Assembly: GCA_947172415.1 (NCBI GenBank)
Contig: OX359190.1
Span: 9,424,001 to 9,488,000, forward strand
Length of the DNA stretch: 64,000 nt
Origin: Chondrosia reniformis
Lineage: Eukaryota; Porifera; Demospongiae; Chondrillida; Chondrillidae
Reading direction: 5' to 3'
Shown here: positions 20,847 through 32,723 of the stretch, piece after piece
Layout: each line of letters starts with the position of its first letter
Numbering within the stretch: the stretch's first letter is position 1
The notes under the pieces: model-generated
Told to the model about the DNA's origin: nothing
What the model saw: the letters and a program-made list of their open reading frames with translations, nothing else
The model's database searches: none
Translations under genes and position numbers: made by a program

Positions 20847-23800
20847 CTTTGAAAAGGTGACTAATATTCCAAACACACCAGCCACTCTAAGCAGGTTGGC
20901 AATGAGACCTTTCCAGTACTCAAAACACCTCGGACATCCAGGACAATCTTCATCGTTGCGTAACTGCCTTCTACCAGGTTCTTGGTAACAGCAGCCCTGT
21001 AAGGGAAATGTCAACAGGTCAACTGTAGATCAATCAACCATTCAATGGTCTCCATATAATAGAATAAGCAACTAACTGTGTAATCAAATGTATCACTTGA
21101 ATGTATATACAAGATTTTTGTATATCTTCTCTTCCACAATTATTGTGTTAAAATAAAATGGTATTTAAGTATTATACATATAGTAATTATATATTATCAA
21201 TTCAGGTCAGTATAGAATACACACGCATTCTATGTAAACCTAAAGTTGTGAGCTTGTCAAGACCATCCACTAGTAATTTAATAGGAGCTGACAAAATAAT
21301 AGAATGACATAATTAACTTGAGAACTAGGACAAGTCTAGCCATTAGAGGACTAGTCTATAAGTGTATTTAAATGAAATGTAGTAGTCTACATACATATCT
21401 AGCCATCTATTCAAAAATGATATGTTAGATACTGTACATACATACATATTCACTAACAAATCACTTCTATAGGTAACATTAATAGGTAGCAAGACCATAT
21501 AGGAAGGAAGAAAGGATTAGAAGTCGAGAAATTTCACACATACACATAGAACTGAGAGAGTTAATTGCACTGTACCTGTGCAAAGGCTATGATGATAAGC
21601 AAATAATCACTGCCAAGATTAGACTGCGGTCACTTGGCTGGTTTGGTGTAATACGTTCTAGTGATTATTAGCTTAACACACACATAGTGCACGCACATAC
21701 ACATGATAGCCTCTCCATGCGTCCCAGCTTACCCCAGGTTTAGTGAGCACTAGAGAGTTCTTACAAGAAGGAGCGTTGAAAGAGGTGCTGTTGTGCTGAC
21801 TGTCATCAAACCCACAGCAACTGAGAGAGTCCTGCAGCTTGCTTTTCTCCTCGAGGGAGAGAGATGTCCAGGCTGCTTCAAAGGCCTGCTTTGTTAGTTG
21901 GTCTGCAAATGCTGTACATGCAATGCTTACAGCCAATAGGAATACAGCAAATATAGACAAAACCACCATGTACTACACCACAGTTCAGGAAGTTCAGTTC
22001 AGCAGAGGATAAACACTATCTATAATTATCTTCTAACAGAAGATAAAGTGACAACTAAATCTTTAGAGTAACTATAATATCAGCAAAAAATATACACAGT
22101 ATAACATAAAAGTAATGTTTATAATAAATTAACAATTGAGTTAAGGAAAGAAAGAAAAGATTGGATTAGATATGTCCCTCCACAATCTGGAGATCAATGG
22201 CGTCCTGCCCTTGGGGTCGTGGCCTGTAAGAGGATCTACATCCTCGGATGCACAGAATGGCAGTCCTCAGCAGTGCAAAACTCAGTTTGCATCTGACCCA
22301 TTGGATGGTCTTGCTGTAGGGTGTACCCTGCTTGTCAGCTAGCATCGAAGCTAGGCGGCTGTAGAAAGTTGTGGCAAGTGGTCCCATACCTCCTGTGGCA
22401 GACATGACAAGGGGTGTAAAGGAGGATCGTTCAACTTCCAGGATCCTTTCTTCATAGTGTCTCTTCTTCTCCAGTTCGTGCTTGCGGTAGGTGGACTTTA
22501 AGGAGGTGGCACGATTTGATCGGGCGCTTGGGTTGAAAACCCTGACGTCAAAGAATGTCCTTTCAAATCGGCCACCCCAGACACCGCAAGCCGAGATATC
22601 CAGCCGAGCGCCGGGGTCTGTGTTGGCAGTCTTATGTGCCATGGTTTCCCCTGTCAATGGTTGTAAGTGAGGTTCTACCCGGATGTTGTGGCATGTCTCT
22701 CGTAGCATGGATGCTGTCAAGTCTCTTACTTCATTGTGCCTAATTGCAGTGTAGCCCCCTGTAGGGCACGATAGTGCATGCTCCACACTGAATGTGTGGC
22801 CACATACACAGTGAGAAGGGGTACGTTGCAGGGGCAGGTCGTAACGAAGAGCAATGGCGTCTTTGAAGTCTGACTTGTGTAAACTGTAGCCGTGTCTCCC
22901 GATTGGCAGGGAGGTCAACCACGAAGAAGAACCCCTCTCTTGGCCTAGTGCGATGCAATGCTGCAACTGGGAGGGGAGTTTGGGCAGCAACTCCTCCATT
23001 CGTTGTTTCAGCTTTGAGGTTTTCGCTGCCCGTACCATCGTTTTGATCTGCCCCTGAAACGAGCCTGGTTGTGAGATGGGTGACTGCTGTAAGACATTTT
23101 CAACCAGGGGTGCAGTGACCTTGACAGAGGCGTGGTGCTGTTCGCTAGCAGTTGGTGTGGGGTCAATGATGCCCAAACCTCCAAGCTTAGGTGGAAAAGA
23201 AAACATCTCACGTAGAAGATTGTTGGGTGGTGGTTGACCTGACAGAGCTGGCAAAAGACGCAATCGCATGGCAGCCTCGAGCGGTTGTAGAAGGTCTGTA
23301 GTCGCTGAAGCTTGAAAGTCCATGATGCGGAAGATGTAGTTCCACTTTGATATGACTCCATGGGTGAATGCCGCATATGCGGCTTGTGGCTGGGTCTGTG
23401 CGATGTTAACTAGCATCTCTACTTCCTCTCTCCATTCATCCACTTTATTCTGAAGGAAGGTGCGTACAAATTCTTCATTGCCTAGGGCGCCCCCCAAATG
23501 CTTCCCCCCATCTGTGCAAATTTGTACACCAGTGTCTCCAAACACGTACTCAGCCCTAGACAGGAATTCCGATTTTACCAATAACTTGGTCTTGGAATTG
23601 TTTGGAAAATAGCCATAGAGCGGACCCACCTGTGCCAACTCTGTCCACCACTCCTTCAATTGATCAAGTCTGGCCCCAGCAGATGAATCGTCGGCATACC
23701 ATACTTGTTTTGCGCCACCAGAGAGTCTTTGGATAAGCGGCTGGGTGCCAATGGCATAGATAGCCAGGCCTAGGGGGTCTCCTTGTGTGGTGCCTTCAGC

Positions 23801-25442
23801 TGATACAATGGATTCCCCTCCCACGTACAGGTTAGAGGGGATTCTGTATGTGTTGATAATCGAGGGGGCAAGGCTTGGGCACACTGTGCGACTGTTGAAT
23901 AGGGTGACCTTCCGATTCAGCTGGTTGAAAGCGTTGGATGCGTCGACGAAAAGCATAGCTTCAGTGTTATCATCCTTGAAGATGTCGTACGTGGCGCGAA
24001 AAGCTGCTTCACATCCAGATTCAAAGCCGCCACAGAGTTGTATCGGACCCACAGCCCTTCTGATTTCCGGTCTTGCATACCTCATTATCACTTTTCCAAC
24101 AATTCTTCTGCATACCTCCCCCACACCAATTGGGCGGACACCCGGACACTTGTCCAATGGGATGAGGCGGCTTGCAGTGTAAGCTGATAGGCTTCTAGGG
24201 TCTACGTAGGATGTACTAATTCTCTTTGCGAACAAGGCCAAAGCCGCACACAAACCATTGGAACTCTCACTGAATGAGGTACACAGACGCCTCCATGCCA
24301 TCGCATCCAAACCCGATGGGCCAGCTGAACCCTCAGTATGCAATGCTGCTTGTCTAAAGTCATCGGAGGAAATGTCCTCAAAAATAAGTGTGTGCAGGCT
24401 CTCTGGAATGTCAGAAAATGGTTCGTTCAGCAAAGCTTCAGTGTTTGCTGGCCTTGCATTAGGGTGCTTCTCTATCAGGATGCTAAATCTTTAGATGCTC
24501 AAAAGATCAAAAGGTAAACAATAAGCAAAAAATGTTAATTTTTTGTATAATTAATGTACATGATTCAAGAACAATCAACTAAAGTGTAGAATTCAAAATA
24601 GAGAGATTTGAATTAGAAAATGTATGTACTTATTTTCATTGTCATATTTAATTGAACATTACTGCAGGGCAGGTGGACCTTAAGCGGACTCCTCTAGAAA
24701 TATACGTACATTAAGTTTGGATACAAAGAAGAGTGTGACTTGATGATGCAATGCAACGGATATGATCCCCAGGATTGCTATGACTATGAGTATGACAGCT
24801 GCCATGCCCACTGGTACTGCCACGGCCACATAGAAGTGCAGAGTAGACAGTGGAATCAACACACCAATTATTAGTATACCTATTATCTGAGGGGTAGGGG
24901 GTGGGAGAGGGAGAGGGAGAGACATATTATCTGAGGGGTAGGGGGAGGAGAGAGAGGGAGAGACATATTATCTGAGGGGTAGGGGGAGAGGAGAGAGAGA
25001 GACATATTATCTGAGGGGTAGGGGGTGGGAGAGAGAGGGAGAGACATATTATCTGAGGGGTAGGGGGTGGGAGAGAGAGGGAGAGACATATTATCTGAGG
25101 GGTAGGGGGTGGGGGAGAGAGAGGCCATGTTAGATATTAGATATATGGTTAACATAGAAATTGAATGAATAAATTAGATAGTTCTTATTCTCGTGCTAAC
25201 AGTAATTTCTAACAAAGGAATTTGTACAGTAAATCAAATCTAGCTTAACAGAAACGGGTCTACATTGACAATTTTAAAAATAATTAATCCTATAATTGAT
25301 TCATATATACGCGCATTATCTAGAGTTGTAGCATATGGACTAGATATGGTATACTTACGATATATATAACATTTATGAACATCAGAACACCCTTCAGTGC
25401 TTTGAAACCGCACATTTTCCGAACAGTCGGACCGACCGCCAT
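20820..25442 (-). CDS. Tetraspanin, four recognised coding exons
   Basis: Exons on the minus strand: 25359-25442, 24710-24886, 21733-21972 and 20847-20996, all phase 0 with consensus GT-AG sites. If the last exon is read through its possible donor it ends at a TGA at 20820. The product begins MAVGPTVRKMCGF, with TM1 spanning the first intron, TM2 in exon 2 (VGMAAVILIVIAILGIISVAL) and TM3 opening exon 3. The large extracellular loop carries the diagnostic CCG (SCCGF) and further Cys, including GCCYQEPG and CPGCPRC, eight in all. TM4 (LIANLLRVAGVFGILVTF) lies in the last exon. Tetraspanins organise membrane microdomains and receptor partners. A short further 3' exon for the tail may exist. A LINE sits in intron 2. 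Confidence 0.85.
22166..24497 (-). mobile_element. LINE (non-LTR retrotransposon) with RT and endonuclease-like C-terminus
   Basis: A single open frame of more than 755 residues lies inside tetraspanin intron 2, on the same strand as the host gene. Counting from 24433: AGPSGLDAMAWRR near 38, RLIPLDK near 89, motif A LFVDASNAFN near 161, GTTQGDPLG near 214 and catalytic WYADD near 245. The C-terminal third has a Cys/His cluster (CVCGHTFSVEHALSC), then RHNEVRD and a D...FFDVRVF arrangement. This resembles the zinc-knuckle plus restriction-like endonuclease of R2/NeSL-type LINEs. The frame is open upstream to about 24497 with no start or N-terminal domain, so the copy looks 5'-truncated, as is common for LINEs. 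There is no protease, integrase or LTR. The coding part appears undamaged, hence young. Confidence 0.8.
24887..25125. repeat. Minisatellite containing repeated 3' splice sites
   Basis: Five to six units of about 42-45 bp (plus-strand core ATTATCTGAGGGGTAGGGG followed by a GA-rich run) begin exactly at the tetraspanin exon 2 acceptor. On the minus strand each unit is a pyrimidine tract followed by CCCTCAG and ATAAT, the same as the genuine exon 2 acceptor and the first exon bases. Confidence 0.9.
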
Positions 25443-25886
25443 TTTCTTGCTTTAGGAATGACATCATAGGGCTGGCAGAAGTAGGTATACCTAGTGAACG
25501 ATTCAACACATAGACTATTAGTATATATGAGACTTCTTCTGATAGGGGAGGAGCTTTCGAAAGATCACATATATCACCTTTAGCTTTGAGGAAAAGCGAA
25601 TCATGAAATAGTTTATAAATTAATGATAAATTCGATTAGACTTATTATTAAATCTGTTTGGCAGCTCCCAACACCTGTAGCCCTTTACCGCATATAGCAT
25701 GTATGACAGAGACGTCCCTACTACATATTATATCAATCAGGCGGTGATATCAGAGAGGGTGATTAACGAGCCAATTAGGAATGCGAGGAATGCGAGAGTG
25801 GGTGGTTAGTAGAGTCCATATAACCACAATTAACAATTACTGGTTCACGACACAGTGTAAAGAGAAGAGAAGAGAAGAGAGAGAGA
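25443..25886. other. Divergent intergenic region, tetraspanin / myosin light chain
   Basis: 444 bp lie between the tetraspanin ATG (minus) and the first myosin light-chain ATG (plus), presumably holding both promoters. 25858-25886 is a GAGAAGA microsatellite running into the light-chain start codon. No other feature seen. Confidence 0.6.
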
Positions 25887-28800
25887 ATGGTAAAGAACTC
25901 GGAGACGCTGACATTTGCCTCCTATATACGTCGCCAGTATATATCTGTACTGGTTTATATACTAATCATCTGTTAGACTGTCCTATATTAGCGCTGTATT
26001 ACTTTGTAGTGGTGTAGTGTGTTAATTATTCTAATGGTTATTATAATTAGCTAGCTAGCCATGTATTAAGTGTTCATTTAGGGCAATAGCTGTATCATTA
26101 AATTCTCTTTGAAGATTTTACATTCCTTTGGACTAATAATTAAATTATTTCCTACAGTATGGCATAAGCATGATTTTTTGTTTAGATTTCTATTTCATTA
26201 TCTTCCTCCCTCTTCACACAGGACAGACTGAGTGAGGAACAGACAACTGGTAAGTATATCACTTCGCAACAACCTAGTCATGTAGATACTGATTAATCTA
26301 TCAGTAATAACCAGTGATTAGAAGATGGTACATTGTATAGATAAACATTAATGTGGTCAAGTTGAGATTTGCAATTTATAGTGTGTGGTTCTTCTAAAAG
26401 TTAGAAACCCAAATCCACAAAAGCATGCTTGCCAATACCTTCATAGCATGATTCAATGAGTTGTATACACTATCTAAACTTTGTATCAACTGTTGATTGC
26501 CATATTTGGTCATTGAAGCAAGAGAAGATAGATTATATATTATATTTTTCACTTGATTATTATCGTCTTTTGATTAAGAGTTGTGGATCATGTAACCTGT
26601 CAAAATGCTTCCCACATTGTTCTTGTAATGTAATATTGTTAGTATGTAATCATTTAACCAGTGATATATATATACGGATTATAATATCTTAACAAGTCTC
26701 AATAGTTGAACAATGGAGTGAATACCTCGGGCAATGGCCGTATCATTTCCCATACAATCCCTCATCTGTGGGATATGGTACAGTTTAACATACTATTCAA
26801 GGGTATTTGTTACAGTGTGTATCTCTGGTTCCCTGTACATTGGCCACTACATACACTATCACTGTTATGTGTTTTGATATCGGTAACCAAACTACATCCT
26901 GACAATTGTTCTTTTACACAAGAATGTCATTTATTTTGAAATGTAATAATTCTTATTTTTTAAAGTCTGAGTAAAAATATAAGCTGAGATTTGTTATTTC
27001 CAGGTATATACCATAATTTTAAAGAATAATTTGTCCATGTATATGTGTATGTCTTGTTACTCACTTGTTAACTTAATCAAAAGCAATTATAGTCTTGGCC
27101 TATTCTACTGTATGTTGCTCACTGATCCATATGCTTTACATAATAATTTAATTATAGCCGGACCTGACATGTTTATTTATTATTTTGCAGAATTTAGGGA
27201 TTGTTTTGCTCTCTTTGACAAGAAAGGTGACAGCAAGATTCAATCAAAGCAAATAGGAGATGTTCTTCGAGCTCTCAACCTTAACCCCTCTCAAGCTGAT
27301 GTGGACAGAGTGGTGCAAGAGATTGACCCCATGGGTTAGCTGGGATACACACATACCCACAAACCAGCCTTTGAGATCATCTGCTCCTCAATCAATCTGT
27401 AATGTACCATGTCTAGACTATCTCATTTCTGGTTTAAGAATCCAAATTATGATTTCAACTTTCTTTCAATCCTCTCCAAATCTCCCTTTAATGTCTCTCT
27501 CTATAGGGACTAAAAGAATCTCCTTTGAGGAATTCCTTCCTATCTACATGTCTGAAAATCAAAAGAAGAACCAGGGTACACTAGAAGACTTTATCGAAGC
27601 CCTAAAGGTCTTTGATAAGGAGAACAATGGATTAATCAACTCTGCAGAGCTCAGACATGTCCTTACTTCTCTTGGTGAGAAAATAACAGTTGTCATAGTA
27701 ACTCTGCATATTTAGTGCCAGATCTTGTCATTTGCTCTACACTTGCATGAATAATCTAACACACCATTTTCAACATGCTACATCTACTTTAGAGAGAAGA
27801 AGAGAAATATAGAAGGAGAAAATTCTTGTATCCTCATCCAAAGCTGTCACTAGGTCTAGTTCCTTATAGGCTTTTACTCCACTGGGCTTGACAGCTGTTT
27901 CTCGGAATTTCACCCTTCATTAGTGACCCTGGGAATCTTGTCTTCTTGATTGTGTTACATGTTACACTGTTAGCATATCTTTTTAAAGTGTCATTTACTA
28001 CATTTCACAGTGTGTACTCTGGTGATTATTAGGTGAGAGACTTTTGGATGATGAAGTGGACGTCCTCTTGACAGGTCTGGAGGACAGTCAGGGACAAGTC
28101 AACTATGAAGGTACGTCTAGTACACCTCATCCATCTCATATATGTCTTTGTACTGGCATCTATATATAAATGGGTATATTTTTATATTGATTATATTGTT
28201 ACATGTAAATAATTATGATAAGATGTAGATGAAATACTGTACCATACAGTAATATCTCATTAAAATTGATCCTGTTTGGGACAAGTAATAGTTATATACT
28301 CCACCCATAGGATTTTCGACGTTTACTGAGTTATTGGCGGTATAAAACTATAATAAAAGGCCAAAGTACCTCTTATTATAGTTATATAACAGGTGTGGAA
28401 TATAATTTGCCTTGGTTACCCCAGTAACAGAGTGTATGTAAAATTTATAATTTAAACATTCATTAATATAAGTGATCTGAAGGTTATATTGAGAAACTGA
28501 GAGCATTCACAATAGAATTACAGGATTTGAATTAACAACATTTCACTGTACATACTATAAGACAATGTGTAGCATATGGAGTATATGAACATATCTATAT
28601 TAAGTCACAGAGGTATATACAAATATAGACTGTGAGTGTATAGGATCATCTGGCTGTCTATATACACTAATATCCTAATAGGATCATATGTTGACTTGGG
28701 AAATACTTTCTTTTAATGGTCTGTGAGATAATTCTGGTGGGCCAGACCTTATTCAGAGGGTACTATATACTCTCTAAATATGGTTTACAGTTTACTATAT

Positions 28801-28922
28801 TTGTTCATGTATATTCAGATCCTGTAACACCAGATTTCTGTACAAATGAAAGGCTGTCATCTCATTTTCTCATATTTGACCTATTTTCTGTAGAATTTAT
28901 CAAGATGGTCCTCAATGGTTGA
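25887..28922 (+). CDS. Myosin essential light chain, copy A
   Basis: Six coding exons: 25887-25889, 26222-26249, 27191-27334, 27507-27674, 28033-28110 and 28894-28922, totalling 450 nt and 149 residues. The first coding exon is only the ATG. The product begins [12 protein letters not shown] and shows the essential-light-chain order: degenerate EF-hand 1 ([12 protein letters not shown]) with [24 protein letters not shown], the [19 protein letters not shown] stretch with the best EF-hand loop, [11 protein letters not shown], and a final [13 protein letters not shown]. Like animal MYL6-type chains, most loops lack full calcium ligands. It binds the IQ motif of a myosin II heavy chain. The start exon follows the gene B pattern exactly but lies after a GA microsatellite, so the 5' end is less certain. 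Confidence 0.85.
27766..27950. repeat. MITE-like repeat family, copy 2
   Basis: In intron 4 of light chain A. It begins CCATTTTCAACATGCTACAT, carries the TATCCTCATCCAAAGCTG core and ends in the CAGCTGTTTCTCGG / TTCACCCTTCATTAGTGACC block. Confidence 0.8.
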
Positions 28923-29269
28923 ATAACTCAATCTTAGCTTGTGAACTTCATTTATAGCAATCAGTCATTTTCTTAGTTCATAGTCAATCTTGTATCATAT
29001 AATGAACAGCTGCCTCTTGGAAGGCTATTGTAAACAATCTTAACATTCACTGGCTCCTTTAATAGCTAGTGGTCTATTATAATTAGTTTTGTATATTTTG
29101 TCATTACTTTTCCTACCAGTTCAATGATGATATGATGTAATTAATGTTTATACATGAGTTTTCCTACTAACGACTGAATATATTAATACACGTTGATATG
29201 AAAGTATTACTGTAATAATCACTTAAACAAGAGGAACCGCCCACTGAACTCAGCTTCTTCTCAAGGAAA

Positions 29270-32200
29270 ATGGTAAGATCGCCTTTACGTTACCGTCCTA
29301 AGCTTTTCAAGTTAAGGAACTGTAAATTCTATCATTTCATCCTATTATGATCCTTTCTTCCACATATTTCACTTAGGATCGCTTAAGTGACGAACAACAA
29401 GCTGGTGAGTGACTTGTCTACTTTAGTTCACAAGTTGGTCAATGTGTTTGTCAGTTTGCTATTTTTTAAAACACATGCTAAAAGTCTAGATTGCCGGGTT
29501 TTCCCACGCTGCTATGCGTCGCGAGTGCCCATTCTCTTGTTATGTTTCCCCGCACGGACCTGTAACTCGCAACAGCTTGTTGCTATGAACACAGTGGGGG
29601 GTGATTTACTATTGTATTACAAGTATTCTTGTTACGTGTGTGGAGTGTTATACAAGTGTAAACCTTACAAGCTTGGGAACAAGCGTCGACTGACTAAGAA
29701 TAGGAATTATTGAACTGAATTAAAGAGTTTATTTCTGTAAATCTTCAATGGGTTAAAGTGCTTGGTAAATAAGCTATCAATGGCTAGTATATAGGCTACT
29801 CTATATGATCATTGACTTCTTGTGAATGTTTTAAGGAAATTGACTTTTAAACGTTTGTACAGTCATTGGTGACTCAATGAAGCCATAATATATGGTTTGA
29901 TATCATACAATGGATGTCAATTGAGTTTCTTTGAACAGTTAGACCTCATCTTGATTGTAGGTCATGTTAAACTTAATCAATTAGAGGGGTTTACTCATTG
30001 GCTGCCATATTTGCTAGGATTTGTTGATGTACCCATATATGGTAATATTGTGGTGACACAGACTCTATTATTATAGTGACCTGATCTAATTGGCTCTAAT
30101 GCTACAACAATGTCTACACAAGGAGATGTACTGGTAGTTATGGAACACTGAAATTCCTTTCCTATGAATATTCTAATACAACATTTTCCTACATGCTATG
30201 CCTATATACTCTGTAATACATTAAAAAGCCTATTGGAAACTAAACCTGATGAGGATACAGGAGTCTTCTCTTTCTTCTTTTGCTCCACTGGGCCAGACAG
30301 CTGTGTCTGGCTAACATTTGTCCCAGTGGAGAAGAAGAGAAGGAGAAAGAGAAAACTCTTGTATCCTCATCCAAAGCTCTCACTGGGTTTAGTTCCCTAT
30401 AGGTCTTTATTCTAAAGTAGATGTACATAGCATGTATGTCATATGTATATGGTTTATGGGTTGTTAAAAGTATCCATTCTTCAATGTATGAACTGACTTA
30501 AAATGACTTTCTGTTCTTTGACTGTGAAATCATATTCCTTTTAGTAGCATTCTTTTATATAGTTTATTGGTCATAGTTTTATATAAATTGTATGTGTATA
30601 ATTCACAATGACCTTGCCTTGAATAATGGAACAAATAGGTGTGTTACTTGCTAGAATGTATTCACTGTATTCCTACTTATTATAAGGTATTATTAGGTGC
30701 ATGCAGAACTCTTTTATGTGACATGGGACTATTGTCTTCACTTGAAGAAAGAGGGATGAATAAGGTGATTAATGGTTTAATGGTTTCTCTCCAATTTCCT
30801 CAGAATTCAAGGACACTTTCTGTCTGTTTGACCGAAAGGGAGACAGCAAGATTGACTCCAGCCAGATTGGAGATGTGATGAGAGCTCTGAATCTCAACCC
30901 GTCTCAGGGGGACGTTCAGAAGATGATAAAGGAGATTGATAAGACTTGTAAGTATATACCTTATTAGTGTGTAGTTTCTGAATGATGAGAAATACGCTGA
31001 TAATGTAGTGTCTACTAACATCCTTTATTGAGGAAGTTCATATCAAAAGAAGAAACCATTTTGTACAATGCCTAATATAGAGTAAATTAGTAATTACAGT
31101 TGTCAGTCAATAGCTACTGAGGCTGTGAGGTTGTGAGGCTGTATGACTGTGAGGCTGAGTGACTGTATGACTGTGAGGCTGTGAGGCTGTATGACTGTGA
31201 GGCTGTATGACTGTGAGGCTGTGAGGCTGTGAGGCTGTATGACTGTGAGGCTGTATGACTGTGAGGCTGTGAGGCTGTATGACTGTGAGGCTGTATGACT
31301 GTGAGGCTGTATGACTGTGAGGCTGTATAGCTATGAAACTGTGTGGCTGATTTAAAGATGTAAAATGGTTTCTCTTTCCTTCTGTAGCTCACAGGAGAAT
31401 CACTTTTGAGGAGTTCCTTCCTCTCTATCTCTCTGCTCGACAGAAGAAGGACCGAGGATCGCTTGAAGACTTTGTAGAAGGTCTAAAGGTCTTTGACAAG
31501 GAGAACAACGGGTTAATCAACTCTGCAGAGCTCAGACATGTCCTCACAAGTTTGGGTGAGTGAACACGTGTTTGACTGATATTATGACAAGTACACCTCA
31601 CATAATTCATTAATAGGCATAGCTGTGGTTAAGTGCCTAAACATTGGCATGTAAGGGAGATGTAGTTATGTAGCTCTTTATTTTCTCAGGGGAAAGGCTG
31701 ACTGATGAAGAAGTTGATACACTTCTGTCCGGACTGGAAGATGGCCAAGGACAAGTTAACTACGAAGGTATGGTCTTATAAACTCAATACTAATGCTTCT
31801 TATTAGGGACCCGAGGCTTCTTATTAGGGACCTGAGGCTTCTTATTAGGGACCCGATACTAATGCTTCTTATTAGGGACCCGATACTAATGCTTCTTATT
31901 AGGGACCCGATACTAATGCTTCTTATTAGGGACCCGATACTTCTTATTAGGGACCCGATACTGATGCTTCTTATTAGGGACCCGATACTTCTTATTAGGG
32001 ACCCGATACTAATGCTTCTTATTAGGGACCCGATACTAATACTTCTTATTAGGGACCTGATACTAATGCTTCTTATTAGGGACCCGATACTTCTTATTAG
32101 GGACCTGATACTTCTTATTAGGGACCTGATACTAATGCTTCTTATTAGGGACCCGATACTTCTTATTAGGGACCCGATACTAATGCTTCTTATTAGGGAC

Positions 32201-32486
32201 CTGATACTAATGCTTCTTATTAGAGACCACTAATAGTTTGACATCTATACAATGGCCAATTTTTATTCTTTACTTGGACCAGTGTGTTGTTATAGCTGAA
32301 TTGGACGTGAAAAGTACGTATATCCTGACCCATTGTTGACTGTGTCAGCTGTTCCTTTAAATGGTACATCTTTGTGTAACAAGCATAGCTTTGGATTCTA
32401 AAGACATGTTCAACACAGTTGAAATCCTTATTTTATTGCATTAACTGTTCCTTGCAGAATTTATCAAGATGGTCTTGAGTGGATAG
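29270..32486 (+). CDS. Myosin essential light chain, copy B
   Basis: Six coding exons: 29270-29272, 29377-29404, 30804-30947, 31388-31555, 31690-31767 and 32458-32486. Exon lengths (3, 28, 144, 168, 78, 29) and phases are identical to copy A, so the pair arose by tandem duplication of the whole gene. The product starts MDRLSDEQQAEF and keeps [51 protein letters not shown] and a final VNYEEFIKMVLSG. Amino-acid divergence is moderate while intron sequences no longer align, so the duplication is not recent. Its role should be the same: a light chain on a myosin neck, perhaps with a different partner or tissue. Introns 3 and 5 carry minisatellites, intron 2 a MITE-like copy. Confidence 0.9.
30182..30438. 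repeat. MITE-like repeat family, copy 3 (foldback form)
   Basis: In intron 2 of light chain B. Here the family is a symmetric foldback: the left arm starts TTTTCCTACATGCTATGCC and reads through AGCCTAT to GATGAGGATACAGGAGTC. The right arm is its reverse complement, ending TACATAGCATGTATGTC. The arms are about 120 bp with a centre at the CCACTGGGCCAGACAGCTGT block. Confidence 0.85.
31121..31345. repeat. Minisatellite, GTGAGGCTGTATGACT type
   Basis: In intron 3 of light chain B. It mixes 8-bp (GTGAGGCT) and 16-bp (GTGAGGCTGTATGACT) units, about 25 blocks in all, ending about 40 bp before the exon 4 acceptor. Confidence 0.92.
31790..32226. repeat. Minisatellite, TTCTTATTAGGGACCCGATA type
   Basis: In intron 5 of light chain B. 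About 18-20 units alternate between roughly 27 bp (with TAATGC) and 18-19 bp (without it). The unit length happens to keep one frame open, so the long Leu/Ile/Arg-rich frame here is an artefact. Confidence 0.93.
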
Positions 32487-32723
32487 AGGAGACTAGAAAA
32501 AGAAGGATTGAAAAAGATATTTGTTTTATGATTAATATAGAACCACCTATAGTTCAATCAAGTATAGAACCTAGTCTTGTATATCAAATTGTCTTAGTTA
32601 ATGTCCACATGTGTCAGCTTTATATTATATCAATGTGTGTGATATGGTTAAATTGATACTGATGTAGATGTTACATTGAATCAGTTTGTGAAAAAATGTT
32701 AAAAATGATATTGCGATATAAAA

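Noticed and set aside
22166-24497. Reading of the RT element as an LTR or tyrosine-recombinase type element
   Set aside because: No terminal repeats, protease, RNase H, integrase or recombinase signature was seen; the C-terminus fits a LINE endonuclease better.
29387-29713. 108-codon frame in light chain B intron 2
   Set aside because: It starts inside exon 2 in the wrong frame and runs through intron; no domain seen.
31793-32233. 146-codon Leu/Ile/Arg/Asp repeat frame
   Set aside because: It is a translation of the intronic minisatellite in light chain B, lying between two well-defined exons.
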